Positions 34,011 to 46,359 of a stretch of 64,000 bases of DNA are shown here, one piece after another. Source of the DNA: Trichobilharzia regenti. Taxonomy: Eukaryota > Platyhelminthes > Trematoda > Strigeidida > Schistosomatidae. The notes beneath the pieces were generated by a model. It was not told the origin of the DNA. It saw nothing but the letters and a program-made list of their open reading frames with translations, and ran no database searches. Each line of letters starts with the position of its first letter. Position 1 is the stretch's first letter. Location: assembly GCA_944472135.2 (NCBI GenBank), contig OX235263.1:27395379-27459378 (forward strand). Reading direction: 5' to 3'. Both the position numbers and the translations under genes were made by a program.

Positions 34011-34436
34011 TGACAATAACAAAGGGTAGTATAAGTTTAAAAAAAGAAAAAAAGCCTCACACTATACTTAATGCATAAAATTACGTTTATCGATCCGAAA
34101 ACCATAAAATAAGTAAAGCCACTCATTGACAATCATCAACACCCTAATCATCATCATACTGACATACACAAATTCTAACGTTTATTGTCTTTTCTCTTAA
34201 AACACATCACTATTTTATTTTCAACTAACCACTGGAAAAACATATTAATGATATAATATGCATATATATCATTTAAATCACATGTTGTGTTAATTTAAAA
34301 GTGAAGACAGTAAAATATTACAATTCCATATTAGATAAGTTTTGTTTCATACAGTATTCATATAACCGGATGAGCTCATAACCACTGTAATGTATTATTC
34401 ACACACACTGTTCACAGTCACGGTAATTCACCGTAG

Positions 34437-35260
34437 TTTCATTGGTAATCATAAGTCACAAGGAGTGGATGCATCTGCACCAACCACTGAGAACGATTTT
34501 TAGCCGTATCACCAATTGTCTCCAGTTTTCATTAGTGTTTACCATCCCGAGTACTCCAATCAGTCAGGAAGTCTACACCTCCCTATGTGGCTGGCTGAAA
34601 CTAACTGTTGTGGATTTCATTGACTGGTGCCAAGTCTTTGTTTGACCGCCGCTAGCCTTTTTCCAGCCTGTCCCTACATCCGCTAACATTGCCCGTCTAG
34701 AAAGGCGATGACTAGGCATCCGTAACACATATTCTAACCATCTCAATCGGTGTAGCTACTTCACAACCTTATAGATTGATTTACCCTACCTCCTTACCTA
34801 GCACTCGATCGATACCACACTCCAATATTGCTCACCCTATTATACCATTTCACACGGGAAGTAGAACGCAGGCACCCATGATCGAAAACAGCTAATCTTT
34901 TCATGTCTTTCCCTTTCAATGACCAGGTCTCACAGCTATAAAGGAGGACGGAGAGGACTGATGAGCAGTACACACGCCCTTTGATCGATAGCCAGCCGGA
35001 TATCACGTCTGCGCCACAGAGACGGCGTAAACTGGCATATGTGAAGCTAGCTTTCCGTATCCGTGATGAGATTTCATCGGCGATCAACCCGTTGGCACTG
35101 GCTCATGGTACTTTCCAAATAAGTGAAGTGGTCAACACGCTCTACCAACCACTTCACTCCCTATCTTTAAGCCAGCTAGGAGTCAATGTAGTCCACAGTC
35201 AAGTCGTGTAGTATCATCTTGCATTTGGCGGGAGCGAATCGTATGCCAAACATTCGAAGA
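34437..35260 (-). pseudogene. LINE family B copy, 5'-truncated
   Basis: The minus strand has ADEISSRIRKASFTYASLRR, LSIKGRVYCSSVLSVLLYSC, DMKRLAVFDHGCLRSTSRVK and the 3' tail. It is very close to the 8397-9393 copy and shares the peptide VKWYNRVSNI. It meets LINE A head to head at 35260/35262. Confidence 0.75.
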
Positions 35261-35261
35261 C

Positions 35262-37470
35262 CAGCGAAAAGGTCAGCGTCGAAAAGCACTGGAACAACTT
35301 GAAAACGGTGTGGAGCCAAACCTGCATAGAAATCCTAGGCAGAAAAAAGAGACAGGACAAACAGTGGCTCACTACGGACACTTGGAAACTATTTTATTTA
35401 TTTTTATTTTATTTTTTTATTTTTGGTTACAGCTTGACTCCACACCGTATTTTTGGTACAAGTGTGGAATTTTCAGCGTGGATATCGGTAGCCCAAAATT
35501 CGCAGGCCGACCATAGATAACTAATAGAAGAGAGAAGGACAGTGAAACAAAAGATTATCCAGTGCACGACGAGCAACAAAAACAGGAGCTGAATGCAAGC
35601 TACAATACACTGAACAAAAGAGTGAAGAAAAATGCCAGGGAAGACAAAAGAAAATATTATGAAACCATGGCAAACGAAGCAGAACAAGCTGCAGGCAAAG
35701 GAGACCTCGCCACACTCTACCAAACAACTAGGCACCTTTCGGGCAAACGTTCGACACAGATTAAGCCAATAAAGGACGACAATGGAAAGTCAATCACCAA
35801 AGAGGTGGAACAGAGAAAGCACTGGGTTGAACACTTCAAAAGACTTCTAAATCGTCCGCCACCTACAACACGTCCAGCAATACCAACAACGGAAGCAGAA
35901 CTACCAGTGAACACTGACCCCCCGACGAAATCAGAAGTCCTGAATGCAATCAAGATGCTTAAAGCTGGGAAAACACCGGGACCAGATGGAATCCCAGCAG
36001 AGGCTTTGAAAATAGACCCAGAGACAACAGCGGACTTGATGACACCACTGCTGGAGAAGGTGTGGAAAGAGGGCAAAGTACCCGAGGATTGGAAGAACAG
36101 TTACTTATTCAAACTTCCAAAGAAAGGAGACTTAAGTCAATGTAAAAACTGGCGTGGAATTATGCTTCTGTCCATTCCAAGCAAGATACTAAGTCGCATC
36201 ATCCTGGAGAGAATCAAACAAGCCCTAGATGAAAAACTTCGTCCGGAACAGGCTGGATTCAGGAGAAACAAATCATGTATTGATCAAATCGCCACTCTAC
36301 GGATCATCATTGAACAAAGCTTGGAATGGCAGTCACCTCTCTATCTCAACTTCATCGACTTTGAAAAGGCCTTCGACAGCGTCGATCGAGAGGTCATTTG
36401 GAAACTACTTCGCTACTACGGGGTCCCATCGACAATTATACACCTCATCCAACAGTTATACGACAATGCTGCATGCCAAGTAATCCACAACGGGAAACTT
36501 ACGGAAGCCTTCGAAGTGAGGACGGGAGTGAGGCAAGGCTGTCTACTATCACCAATGATCTTCCTGATTGCAATTGATTGGATAATGCGACAGACAACGG
36601 CAACCAACGAGGGAACAGGCATAAAATGGACTGACACAAAAGACTTGGAGGATCTGGATTTCGCCGATGATATATGTCTGATTTCCCATAAACTGGAAGA
36701 TATGCAAGTGAAAAGTAACAAGTTGGCAGAAGAAGCATCAAAGATAGGACTTCACGTGAACATAGATAAAACAGAGATGATGAAGATTCCTAGCCAACAT
36801 CAACAGACAACAACAACAGACCACAATAAGCATAAATGGGAAGAACCTGAAAGAAACAACCTCCTTCACCTACCTGGGAAGCATCGTCTCAACTACAGGC
36901 GGAACTGACGAGGACATCAAAGCCAGAATCGGAAAAGCAAGACAAGCTTTCATTACTCTCAAATCTGTGTGGAGGTCAACAGCAATCAGCATCAAAAATA
37001 AGATCCGGATTTTCAACTCCAATGTGAAGTCAGTGCTACTATACGGATCAGAGACTTGGCGAGTCATAAAGAGCATCTCAAACAAACTTCAAACCTTCAT
37101 TAACAACTGTCTCCGCTCAATACTCAAGATCAGATGGCCAGAAAAGATCAGCAACAGGGATCTCTGGGAGCGAACCAATCAGGAACCGATTGTGAAACAA
37201 ATAGGCAGAAAGAAATGGAGATGGATTGGCCATACGCTGAGGAAACCATCAAGTGACATCACTAGACAAGCCCTCGAGTGGAACCCGAAAGGGAGGCGGC
37301 GAGTTGGTCGTCCAAGGGTGACTTGGAGGAGGTCATGCGAGGAGGAGATGAAAGCATGTGGACAGACCTGGAGCAGGGTGAAAAAGTTGTCAGAAAACCG
37401 AAGTCAATGGAGGTGCGCAGCTGAAGCCCTATGTTCCTCTAGGAACTAAAGGATACAATAATAATAATAA
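35262..37470 (+). mobile_element. LINE family A, best-preserved RT copy
   Basis: 5'-truncated in the endonuclease-RT linker. One frame (35562-36908) carries GKTPGPDGIPAEAL, WRGIMLLSIPSKILSRIILE, EQAGFRRNKSCIDQIATLRI, NFIDFEKAFDSVDREVIWKL, GVRQGCLLSPMIFLIAIDWI and LEDLDFADDICLISHKLEDM, i.e. the RT blocks with FADD as catalytic motif. A frameshift in the CAA tract near 36800-36830 moves to 36906-37449 (TDEDIKARIGKARQAFITLK, SVLLYGSETWRVIK, EALCSSRN-stop). The CAGT tract has one unit. A 2-nt loss at about 35567 breaks the upstream frame. The 3' end is AATAATAATAATAATT. This is the most recent-looking family A copy by reading frame. Confidence 0.9.
35392..35520 (-). mobile_element. SINE2 5'-truncated insertion in LINE A
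   Basis: A T-rich tract then GGTTACAGCTTGACTCCACA and GATATCGGTAGCCC interrupt the frame between TTGGAAACT and ACTAATAGAAG, which are contiguous in the 22.7 kb copy. AACTA may be duplicated. Confidence 0.75.
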
Positions 37471-37479
37471 TAATTAATC

Positions 37480-38110
37480 CAACGCCTAGATAGGACAGCC
37501 ATATAAAGAAAGAACAGTAGAGAATAACACAGATAAGAAGTAGGATTTATAATAAGACTACAATCAAGATGTTACTTAAATCAAAACAACTCAATTAAAG
37601 ACAAAATTTGTCGACTCAACAACCCAATAGATCGCATTAGGAAAAACAATACATCATTTACTAAATACCATGTAATGACTACGAAGTGTCAATTACACAG
37701 ATCAAACTAGTGGATCAAGGTTAGTTGGATTATCCAACCATTGAAGTTTAGCTAGAATTAGATTAAATGACCTTACTAACTAAGTTAAATAACCTAAAAA
37801 ATGGGCTCAGTCATTGCAATGCATTCACTTGAATGTTATCACAGAAATAAGGTGGGATAGGATGAAAGTATTAAAAAGAAGTACTACAGCTAGACAAAGA
37901 GAGACTTCAACCACTGAACCGCATACGTGGAATCGAAATGACGTAACGCTATTCGAGCTGCCACCCTCTAACCCCCCACCCCCACCCCGTGTACCACATA
38001 AAGCAAGAGAAGAAAGTAAAAAGAGATTCAAAATAGAGATGATAATAAATAATGAAGTGTGAATGAAGGAAAAAGAATATTAGCATTGAAGAACAGTAGA
38101 TATTTGCAGG
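37480..38110. other. Intronic stretch with a diverged PLE-2 repeat
   Basis: 37800-37970 resembles the PLE-2 terminal repeat (GCTCAGTCATTGCAATGCAT). The rest is unassigned. Confidence 0.4.
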
Positions 38111-38114
38111 ACAT

Positions 38115-38225
38115 TAAAAGTCACAAGGAGTGTGGATGCATCTGCGCCAACCACTGACAACAATGATTTTGAGCGATATCATGAACTGTCTCTGACCATC
38201 ATTGGCTTTTGCCATCCCGAGTACC
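38115..38225 (-). pseudogene. LINE family B 3' end only
   Basis: Matches the non-coding tail at 8400-8510 (CACAAGGAGTG, GGATGCATCTG). Confidence 0.6.
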
Positions 38226-38559
38226 CCCCCCTGTGATGAGAGAGCTGTCTGCTAGCTAAAATCTGTAGAGAGCAATTCATATCAATATTTACGTCCCAAA
38301 TCTTGGTCATGAGAAAAGAACAAGAACAAAGCCTAACCTTGAGGAACTCAACAACCAATAACAGCAGACTTTGCGTGAGTGGATACGATTCGCAGATATA
38401 TGGACTGACCTTCACAGAAATGGCCACAAAAAGATGACTGAATAACTTTCAGCGAGAAAACAACCAATCAGAAGACAATGTTTCTCTGCTAATAATAACG
38501 ATTAATAATGTACGTAAATATATATATATATCGCTTGATTATCTGAATAAACGATCTGT

Positions 38560-41500
38560 TGTCTGGCCCCTGTCTTCTGTCGTTACAACACGACTTCGAA
38601 AATTGAGTTTTGCAGTTTTCTTTGTTTTCTCCTATTTTTTGTAGGGGTGGTAGAATTCTGCCCCACCAACTCAATTAGAAACAAGCTTTGTCCATTAAAG
38701 GATCCTGTGGAAGCCTTTAAAACAACACACTTTAGTGCATTTAATTCCCTGTCTGCAAAGATTTCCAGGTCAAATACATAGGTTAAAGTAATAGAACAGG
38801 TGCATTCAAACTAGCCGAGCAAAAAAACCTAGCAAAATCGAGGTTAATTGACCCGAAAAAGATAAGAAATCTAGAGAATAGTTCAGCTAGAGCACTATTA
38901 TTTATTATTCATTATATCTTTTAGTTCCTAAAGAAACATAGGGCTTCAGCCGCGTGTCTCCATTGCCTTCTGTTTTCTGCCAACTTTTTCACCCCGCTCC
39001 AAGTCTGTCCACACGCTTTCATCTCCCCTTCACATGACCTCCTCCAAGTCACCCTCGCACTGATAACCAACTCGCCGCTTCCCTTTCGGGTCCCACTCGA
39101 GCGATGGCTTGTCTAGTGATGTCGCTTGATGGTTTCTTCACAGTATGGCCAATCAATCTCCATTTCTTCCTGCATATTTGTTTCACAATCGGTTCCTGAT
39201 TGGTTCGCCCCAGAGATCCCTGTTCCTGGTCTTTTCTGGCCGGCCATCTGATCTTGAGTATTGAGCGAAGACAACTGTTAATGAACGTCTGAAGTTTGTT
39301 TGGGATGCTCTTTATGACGCGCTGGTTAGGTCTCTGATCCATATAGTAGTACTGACTGACTTCACATTGGAGTTGAAAATCCGGATGGATCTTATTTTTG
39401 ATGCTGAGTGATGTTGACTTCCACACAGACTTGAGAGTAATGAAAGCTTGTCTTGCTTTCCCGATCCTTGCTTTGATATCCTCGTCAGTTCTGCTGGCCT
39501 GTAGTTGAAACAATGCTTCCCAGGTAGGTGGATAGGTAAAGGAGGTTGTTTCTTTCAGGTTCCTCCCACTTATGCTGGCTGATTGTTGTCTGTTGTTGTT
39601 TCAGTGGCTGTTCGTGTTGGCTAGGAATCTTCATCACCTCTGTTTTATCTATGTTCACGTGAAGTCCTATCTTTGATGCTTCTTCTGCCAACTTGTTGCT
39701 TTTCACTTGCATATCTTCCAGTTTGTGGGAAATCAGACATATATATGTCATCGGCGAAATCCAGATCCTCCAAGTCTATTTTTGTGTGAGTCCATTTTAT
39801 GCCTGTTTCCTCATTGGCCGTTGTCTGTGGCATTATCCAATCTACTGCAATCAGGAAAACCATTGGCGATAGTAGACAGCCTTGCCTCACTCCCGTCCTC
39901 ACTTCGAAGGCTTCCGTAAGTTTCCCGTTGTGGATTACTTGGCATGCAGCATTGTCGTACAACTGTGGGATGAGTTGCATAATTGTCAGTAGCACCCCGT
40001 TGTAGTTAAGTAGTTGCCAAATCACCTCTTGATCGACGCTGCACTATCGAATGCCTTCTCAAAGTCGACGAAGTTGAGATAGAGAGGTGACTGCGATTCC
40101 AAGCTTTGTTCAATGATGATCCGTAGTGTGGCGATTTGATCAATACATGACTTGTTTCTCCTGAATCCGGCCTGTTCCAGTCGAAGTTTCTCATCCAGGT
40201 TGGCGTGTTTGATTCTCTCTAGGAAGATGCGCCAGCTTTTGCTTTTGGCAGTTTGAATAAGTATCGTTTCTTCCAATCCTCAGGTATTTTGCCCTCTTTC
40301 CACACCTCCAGTAATGGCGTCATCAACTCCGCTGTTGTCTCTGAGTCCATTTTCAAAGCTTCTGCTGGGATTCCATCTGGTCATGCTGCTTTTCCAGCTT
40401 TTAGCATCTTGATTGCATTCAGGACTTCTGATTTCGTCGGGGGGTCAGTGTTCACTGGTAGTTCTGCTTCCGTTGTTGGTATTGTTGTGTGCGTTGTAGG
40501 TGGCGGACGATTTAGAAGTCTTTTGAAGTGTTCAACCCAGTGTTTTCTTTGCTCCACTTCTTTGGTGATTGACTTTCCATTGTCATCCTTTACTGGTTTA
40601 CTCTTTGTCGATCTTTTACCCGATAGATGCCTAGTTGTTTGACAATGTGTGGCGAGGTCTCCTTTGCCTGCAGCTTGTTCTGCTTCACTTACCATGGCTT
40701 CATAATATTTTCTTTTCTTTTTCCCTGGCATTCTTCTTTACTCTTTTGTTCGGCGTATTGTAGCTTGCATTCAAATCCTATTTTTGTTGCTCGTCGGTGC
40801 ACTGGATAATCTTTTGTTTCACCATCCTTCTCTCTTCTATTAGTTTCCAAGTGTCCGTAGTGAGCCACTGTTTGTCCTGTCTCTTTTTTCTGCCTAGAAT
40901 TTCTATGCAGGTTTGACTCCACACCGTTTTCAAGTTGTTCCAGTGCTTTTCGACGCTGACCTTTTCGCTGGTGTTGATTTGTGTCTCGGCTTTGTCCCTT
41001 ATGCTTGCAATGAAGATGTCTTTTGTATCTTGGTCCTTCAGCTTTTGAGTGTTGAACTTGGCTTGTGGTCTATCTGCAGCTCCTGATTCCCTGAAAGCTT
41101 TTAATTTGATTTGGATTGTCCCTTGTACGAGATAGTGATCTGAGCCAACATCTCCTCCTCTACTTGCTTTTGTGTCCAGTAGGCTGCGCCTCCACTTCCT
41201 TGAGATTGAGATGAAGTCGATTTGGTTTTTGGTTTGCCCGTCTGGTGACACCCATGTAGCCTTGTGGATATCCTTGTGCTTGTATACACTACCACCAATC
41301 ACTAGTCCGTTGAAGGCGCAGAAGTCGGCGAAGAGTTCTCCGTTTTCATTCATTTCTCCGAGAGCTTCTTTACCCATGATGAGTTCCCTTCCTGTGTTGT
41401 CTGGTCCCAGTTTGACGTTCATGTCTCCCATTAGTATTTTAATGTCACCAGCTGGAGTGTTGTCCATTGTTGCCTGTAGTTGTCTGTAGAATTCTTCTTT

Positions 41501-41900
41501 CTTTTCGAGGTCTGCGTTGTTCAGCTAGAGCACTCACCACATGTAATTACACACAACCATACAATATGATGCATGGGATAAGATGACGGTTTTTAAACCC
41601 CATGTACCAGCAGGGTGGAGGGAGAGATTGATAACAGAAGCTTTGTTTATCGAATCAACTGCAAATACATGTAATAGGAATGATTCAACACCTGTCACAG
41701 AGGGATATCTGGAAAATTCAACTACCCCTACGAAGACAAATAGGAGAGAACAAAGAAAACTGTAAAACTCAATTTGCGAAATAGTGTGATTATAATTGAT
41801 GACATAATTATGAACAATAATAAATTGTGTTGGAAACTTTGTCATCCAATAAACAAACAGTAGTATTGTTCCACTCCGTGTCATATATCTAATTAACAAA
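38560..41900 (+). pseudogene. PLE-2 remnant split by a LINE A insertion
   Basis: 38580-38660 matches the PLE-2 repeat; 38665-38800 corresponds to the RT-endonuclease linker peptide (NSIRNKL..LKDPVEPLK) seen at 57770-57860; 38840-38896 and 41535-41900 are the two parts of a terminal repeat. LINE A occupies 38897-41518. Stops throughout. Confidence 0.65.
38897..41518 (-). mobile_element. LINE family A, endonuclease to 3' end, inserted in PLE-2
   Basis: The minus strand starts in the endonuclease (DIKILMGDMNVKLGPDNTGR; WVSPDGQTKNQIDFISISRK; GGDVGSDHYLVQGTIQIKLK) with an intact 229-residue endonuclease-linker frame (41467-40778), then RT with the same stop after KAGKAA, the same deletion after KLPKAKA, and the same TYICLISHKLEDM frame as the 21800-24640 copy. 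The 3' end is an ATTATTTATTATT tract. GTTCAGCTAGAGCACT occurs at 38881-38896 and 41519-41534 as the target duplication. Confidence 0.9.
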
Positions 41901-42204
41901 CTAATATGGAATACTTCTTCCATTTGATTGAGCATTATACTACCTTTTTTGTTTTTTTGAGTTTCAAGTGGGACATAAGAGTTCAAGTTTTGAAGAATCA
42001 GTGGCGGTGGTGATGTTGATAGTTCAAACAAGGTGAAGTTGCTAAACTCAAGCTCAACTTCCTCTTTTTCCCAGTAGTATACTAGGAGAAGTTTAGGAGT
42101 GCGTCAGCCCTCAGCTCCACTCCTGACTGGTGAACAATCTACTGTTCTACAACCAGCACAATAAGTCTTATAAACCATTCAACCAGAATAAACTGTTCAA
42201 ACAT

Positions 42205-42650
42205 CGATTCTGAAGAAAGTGTCATTTAAATAAAACTTATCAACACAGTGTTTCAGTAAATGACTACCATCCTTAACACCACAAGTCAAACCAACTGTGA
42301 TCAACTGGAGACATGTACATCTGTGTACATATTTAAGAGTACGGGGGAGGGATGTATGCTTCTTGGATAAAAAAAAACATTCCATTCAAATTTAAGCTAA
42401 TCTTCTTTTCTGAACACCAAACCTAATAAAAAAAATAAACTAGGCCTCAAAAAATAGTATTAAAAGGCTTAAGTTGAGTACTCCTTGACTTGACAAAAAA
42501 GTACTTTTGATTAGTGCATTTCTTTGCGTTACACTCTCTGTTCACTCACCTTAAAGTTCAAGGTTAAATGCAACTAGACTGCAAGACAAACTGTATGTTG
42601 TATTAACGACTGTTAAAAAAGGCTAGCGTATGTTTCACTAATTTCAAACT
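42205..42650. other. Intronic sequence, nothing recognised
   Basis: AT-rich, poly-A runs near 42370 and 42427; no element identified. Confidence 0.4.
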
Positions 42651-42654
42651 TCTA

Positions 42655-44215
42655 AAGGTGCCTACTGACTGGACGAAAGGTTATCTCGTGAAACTGCCAA
42701 AGAAGGGTGACTTAGGACTCTGCAAGAACTCCGACCAGAACAAGCTGGATTCAGGAAACGCAAATCATGTACTGACCAAATTGCAAATCTACGAATCATC
42801 ATCACAGAACAAAGCATGGAATGGCAATCAAACCTCTACCTCAGGTTTACAGACTTTGAGAAGGCCTTCGACAGTATTGACCGCGAAGCAATTTGGAAAC
42901 TACTCGAGTACTACGGCGTACCCCAAATATTCATCAACATTATTCAACAGCTGTACGACAACGGCACATGTCAAGTGATCCACAACGGAAAACTCAGCAA
43001 GGCGTTTGGAGTAATTTTTTTTTATTTACAGCTTGATTCCACACTGTATTTTTGGTACAAGTATGGAATTTTCAGCATGGATATCGGTAGCCCAAATTTT
43101 GCAGGCCGACCATAGATATCAGGTGTGCGTCGGCAGGGGATCGAACCTCGGACCATGTGCATGGTCGACGAGAGTCCTGACCACTGTGCCACCGACGCAC
43201 AACACAGGGCTCAGTCAGACAAGGGTGCCTGCCTATTATCACCAATGATATTCCCAATTGTGGTGGACTGGGTTATGCGTCAGACAGTGAGAAACCAGAA
43301 GACAGGAATATCCTGGACCGACCGACGTGAAGAACCTAGAAGACCTGAATTTCGCGCGTGGATGATCTATGTTTGATGTCACACAAAATCGAAGACTTAC
43401 AAGCGAAAACCGACCGACAAACTGGTCGAAGAAGCAGCCGGAGAAGACAGGACTCCAGGTGAACATAGACAAGACGGAGGTGATGAAAATAACCAACCAA
43501 CAACAACAACAGAAACATCCAGCGTCAATCACCCACCATCAACGGGAGGGATTTGAAAGAGGTTACTTCATTCACTCACTTATCTAGGGAGCATTGTCTC
43601 AACTACACGCCAGAGGAACGGACGAGGATGTCCAATCGAGCGAGAATCAGGAAGGCGAGAAACACATTCATCAATCTGAAATCAATCTGGAAATCTTCGT
43701 CACTCAGCCAACATCAACAACAAAATCCAGTCGGATTTTCAATACAAACGTAAAGTCAGTTCTTCTATACGGATCAGAAATTTGGAGGGTCACAAAGAAT
43801 ATTTCCAACAGCCTGTTGCAGACCTTTATCAACAACTGCCTTCACTCTATACTGAAGATCAGATGGCCAGGCCGGAAAGGATCGCCAACAAGAAACTATG
43901 GGCACCATCAAACAAAACAAGAACCAATCGCCAACCAACAAATATGCAGGAGAAAATGGAGATCGATCGGACACTCCCTGAGGAGACCGCTGGGTGACAT
44001 CGCGCGTCAAGCCCTCGAGTGGAACCCGAAAGGGAAGCGGCGAGTGGGACGTCATTGCAAGGGTGACATGGAGAAGATCGTGTGAAGAGGAGTTGAAAGA
44101 TTATGGACTAACATGGATACAGGTGAAAAGTACAGCAGAAGACAGAAGTGGCAAGTGGAGACGTGCAGTTGAAGCCCTATGTTCAACTAGGAACCCAAGG
44201 GAGAAATAATAATAA
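42655..44215 (+). pseudogene. LINE family A copy with internal deletion and SINE2 insertion
   Basis: Starts at VPTDWTKGYLVKLPKKGDLG, jumps over the start of the RT palm to the EQAGF region, continues DFEKAFDSIDREAIWKLLEY, and is cut at 43013-43203 by SINE2. It resumes at TRVRQGCLLSP-like sequence and runs to EALCSTRNPREK-stop, with an AATAATAATT end. The CAGT tract has one unit at 43755. TAATTTCA near 42639 and 44212 could be a short TSD. Confidence 0.75.
43013..43203 (-). mobile_element. SINE2 insertion in LINE A
   Basis: The minus strand has head GCGTCGGTGGCACAGTGG, GGTTCGATCCCC, the body, and the 3' part GTACCAAAAATACAGTGTGG, then poly-A. It interrupts the frame after GKLSKAFGV. Confidence 0.8.
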
Positions 44216-44219
44216 TTTC

Positions 44220-44860
44220 ATTTTCTATTTTTTAGCATGTTTTTTAACTGATCATATCATTATAAAGAAGAACAACCGTTCAAAAGGCATCTATTGTAAT
44301 AAAATTGAAGGTCTTTCATCAACACACTGCACTACCGATTCACAGACATAATTTACAATTACATAATAATATTAATTCTGCAGCCTAGACATATTATAAC
44401 ATTGTAGCTTAGAGAACCAAAGTTCAAGTATAACGGATAATAATCAAAGTAGTAACAATAATGATAATAATTATAATAAAATCATGCAAGCGTTTATTAT
44501 AATCTATGTGATTGAGATCATTAGCATACGTGTTAGTTTTCCGATCAAGAATAATAAATATTGCATTCAATAACACCTGTGTTACAGACAAATTTATGGT
44601 ATCATTATGATAAGTTCTCCGTTAAGCTGAATTTATTAGCGATAAGTTGAAAAATGATCCATTGAAAAAAATATCACACATACATCATACTCCTGCTATT
44701 ATCACCGTCGTTGTACTGATCAGAAAACTTGCAGGAGAAGAGATGATTCACTTAGCAGAGAAAGACGTTTATAGGAAGTCTATATATACAAGACAGTATA
44801 TGGATGTTTATTAGCTTCATACATACAACATTGATTTGAAGCGTTGCTTTGCAGGGATTT
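44220..44860. other. Intronic sequence, nothing recognised
   Basis: AT-rich, with AAT-type repeats near 44455-44480. Confidence 0.4.
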
Positions 44861-44864
44861 AACT

Positions 44865-45400
44865 AGTTACGGGATTTCATCATGAACTGACATCAGTTAA
44901 AGAACCATTGGATAACCTGAGAGTACTGGAGAGCCATCAGTTTTGTCTTGGTTTCGGACTCTTCACAGTACGCACCCACGACCTTTTGGTTACAAGACGA
45001 GCTCGTAGACCATTAATCCACTGGAACCCGATCCGATGGCCAGCCCAGAAATTCTAACTTCTGATAATTCATAATATAGAGCAATCAATACCCAATATGT
45101 CATCGGTGAGTAGTCGCCTTCACACCCAACCTGCGCTATACCCGGCTGGCCACGACTTCTCCTTAGAAGCCTGGTAACTACCTACCTGAATAGGGCGAAA
45201 ATTGGAATTAATCCTGATGGTCGTGTACTGACAAAGAGTCCCAAACTATGACGAAACAGCTGTCCAGTAACCCCAGTTGGTTTTCCAATGGTTCTCTAAC
45301 CGAAATTAATTTAGTTAGATGCCCAACATATATTGTAATTATTATTCCCATGGGTTCCTGGTGGAAAATACGGCTTCGACAGAACATCTCCATTCTGTCC
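44865..45400. mobile_element. SINE4 inverted pair plus LINE A 3' scrap
   Basis: 44865-45085 is minus-oriented SINE4 (tail to head). 45215-45310 is a plus-oriented SINE4 tail part (CCCAAACTATGACGAAACAG). 45335-45400 matches the minus-oriented LINE A 3' end (GGTTCCTGGTGGAAAATACG). Confidence 0.6.
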
Positions 45401-45729
45401 TGTTCTCTGTATTTCATTACCTTTCTTATAATACAATACCTAGTGTAATAGGTTTACGTGGTGCATTTCAAATTTATCATTTTATTTATACCATCGTTTA
45501 CATCATTTCACTTTATTAAATTCTTTATCACCTGAGAGGTGCTGACTAATAGTACTTTTATTGTTTACATCACACCATAGTTATTACTTCATCATCCTTA
45601 TTATTATTATTGTGGTTATTGTTATTCGTCACTTAAACTTAGGTCTAGACTAGTCCATTTTGTCTGTAGTATTCATACTGTCTCTCACACCACTGACTAT
45701 ACTCGCCCTGAGACCTATACTTTTTATTG

Positions 45730-45731
<2 letters not shown>

Positions 45732-45794
<63 letters not shown>
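45732..45794. repeat. (TA)n microsatellite, left flank of SINE1
   Basis: About 31 TA units directly next to the SINE1 head; a second array (46016-46053) follows the SINE tail. Confidence 0.95.
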
Positions 45795-45797
<3 letters not shown>

Positions 45798-46015
45798 TCG
45801 GCGGCATAACGGTTAGGACGCTCGTCGACCATGCACATGGTCCGGAGTGCGATTCCCGGCCGGCGCACTCGTTTACCTTGCTAAGCCAGAAATAATGCTG
45901 GCAAAGAGGAAAGGTTGGGCTAGCAGCCCTATCCTGTAAAAATTAAACACCGCTACAGAAACTTCAGGCCACTAGCTTGAAGCCCTATGTTCCACTGGGA
46001 ACGTGAAGGAAAACG
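45795..46015 (+). mobile_element. SINE1, full-length reference copy, inserted in a TA array
   Basis: Head GCGTCGGCGGCATAACGGTT (A-box-like), ACCATGCACATGGTCC, B-box-like GTGCGATTCCC; body CCTTGCTAAGCCAGAAATAA and GGGCTAGCAGCCC; 3' part CCCTATGTTCCACTGGGAAC then GTGAAGGAAAACG. The 3' wording resembles the LINE A 3' end (GCCCTATGTTCCACTCGGAAC), suggesting borrowed LINE A machinery. Confidence 0.82.
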
Positions 46016-46019
46016 TATA

Positions 46020-46056
<37 letters not shown>

Positions 46057-46359
46057 ACATCATACCCTACACTTTCTGATATTATTCTAATTTGCCCTTA
46101 TCCCGGCTCTATTGTATGCTAGAATTTATGGATTTACAATTGCAGAACTTGAAGGCAAAGGAAGAATTTAATAGAAACAATCGTTCGCTGTAATTATTCG
46201 CGTTCTGATGAATACACTATTTTAGAGATGCATTCGACTAATCAAAGTATACTGAAAAAGTAACAACACCACATAGAGATAACTTTCTTTTAAATACATC
46301 TATCCACATCTATCTATCCACTTCTTAATATTCAAACTATGGTGATATACAACACATGA

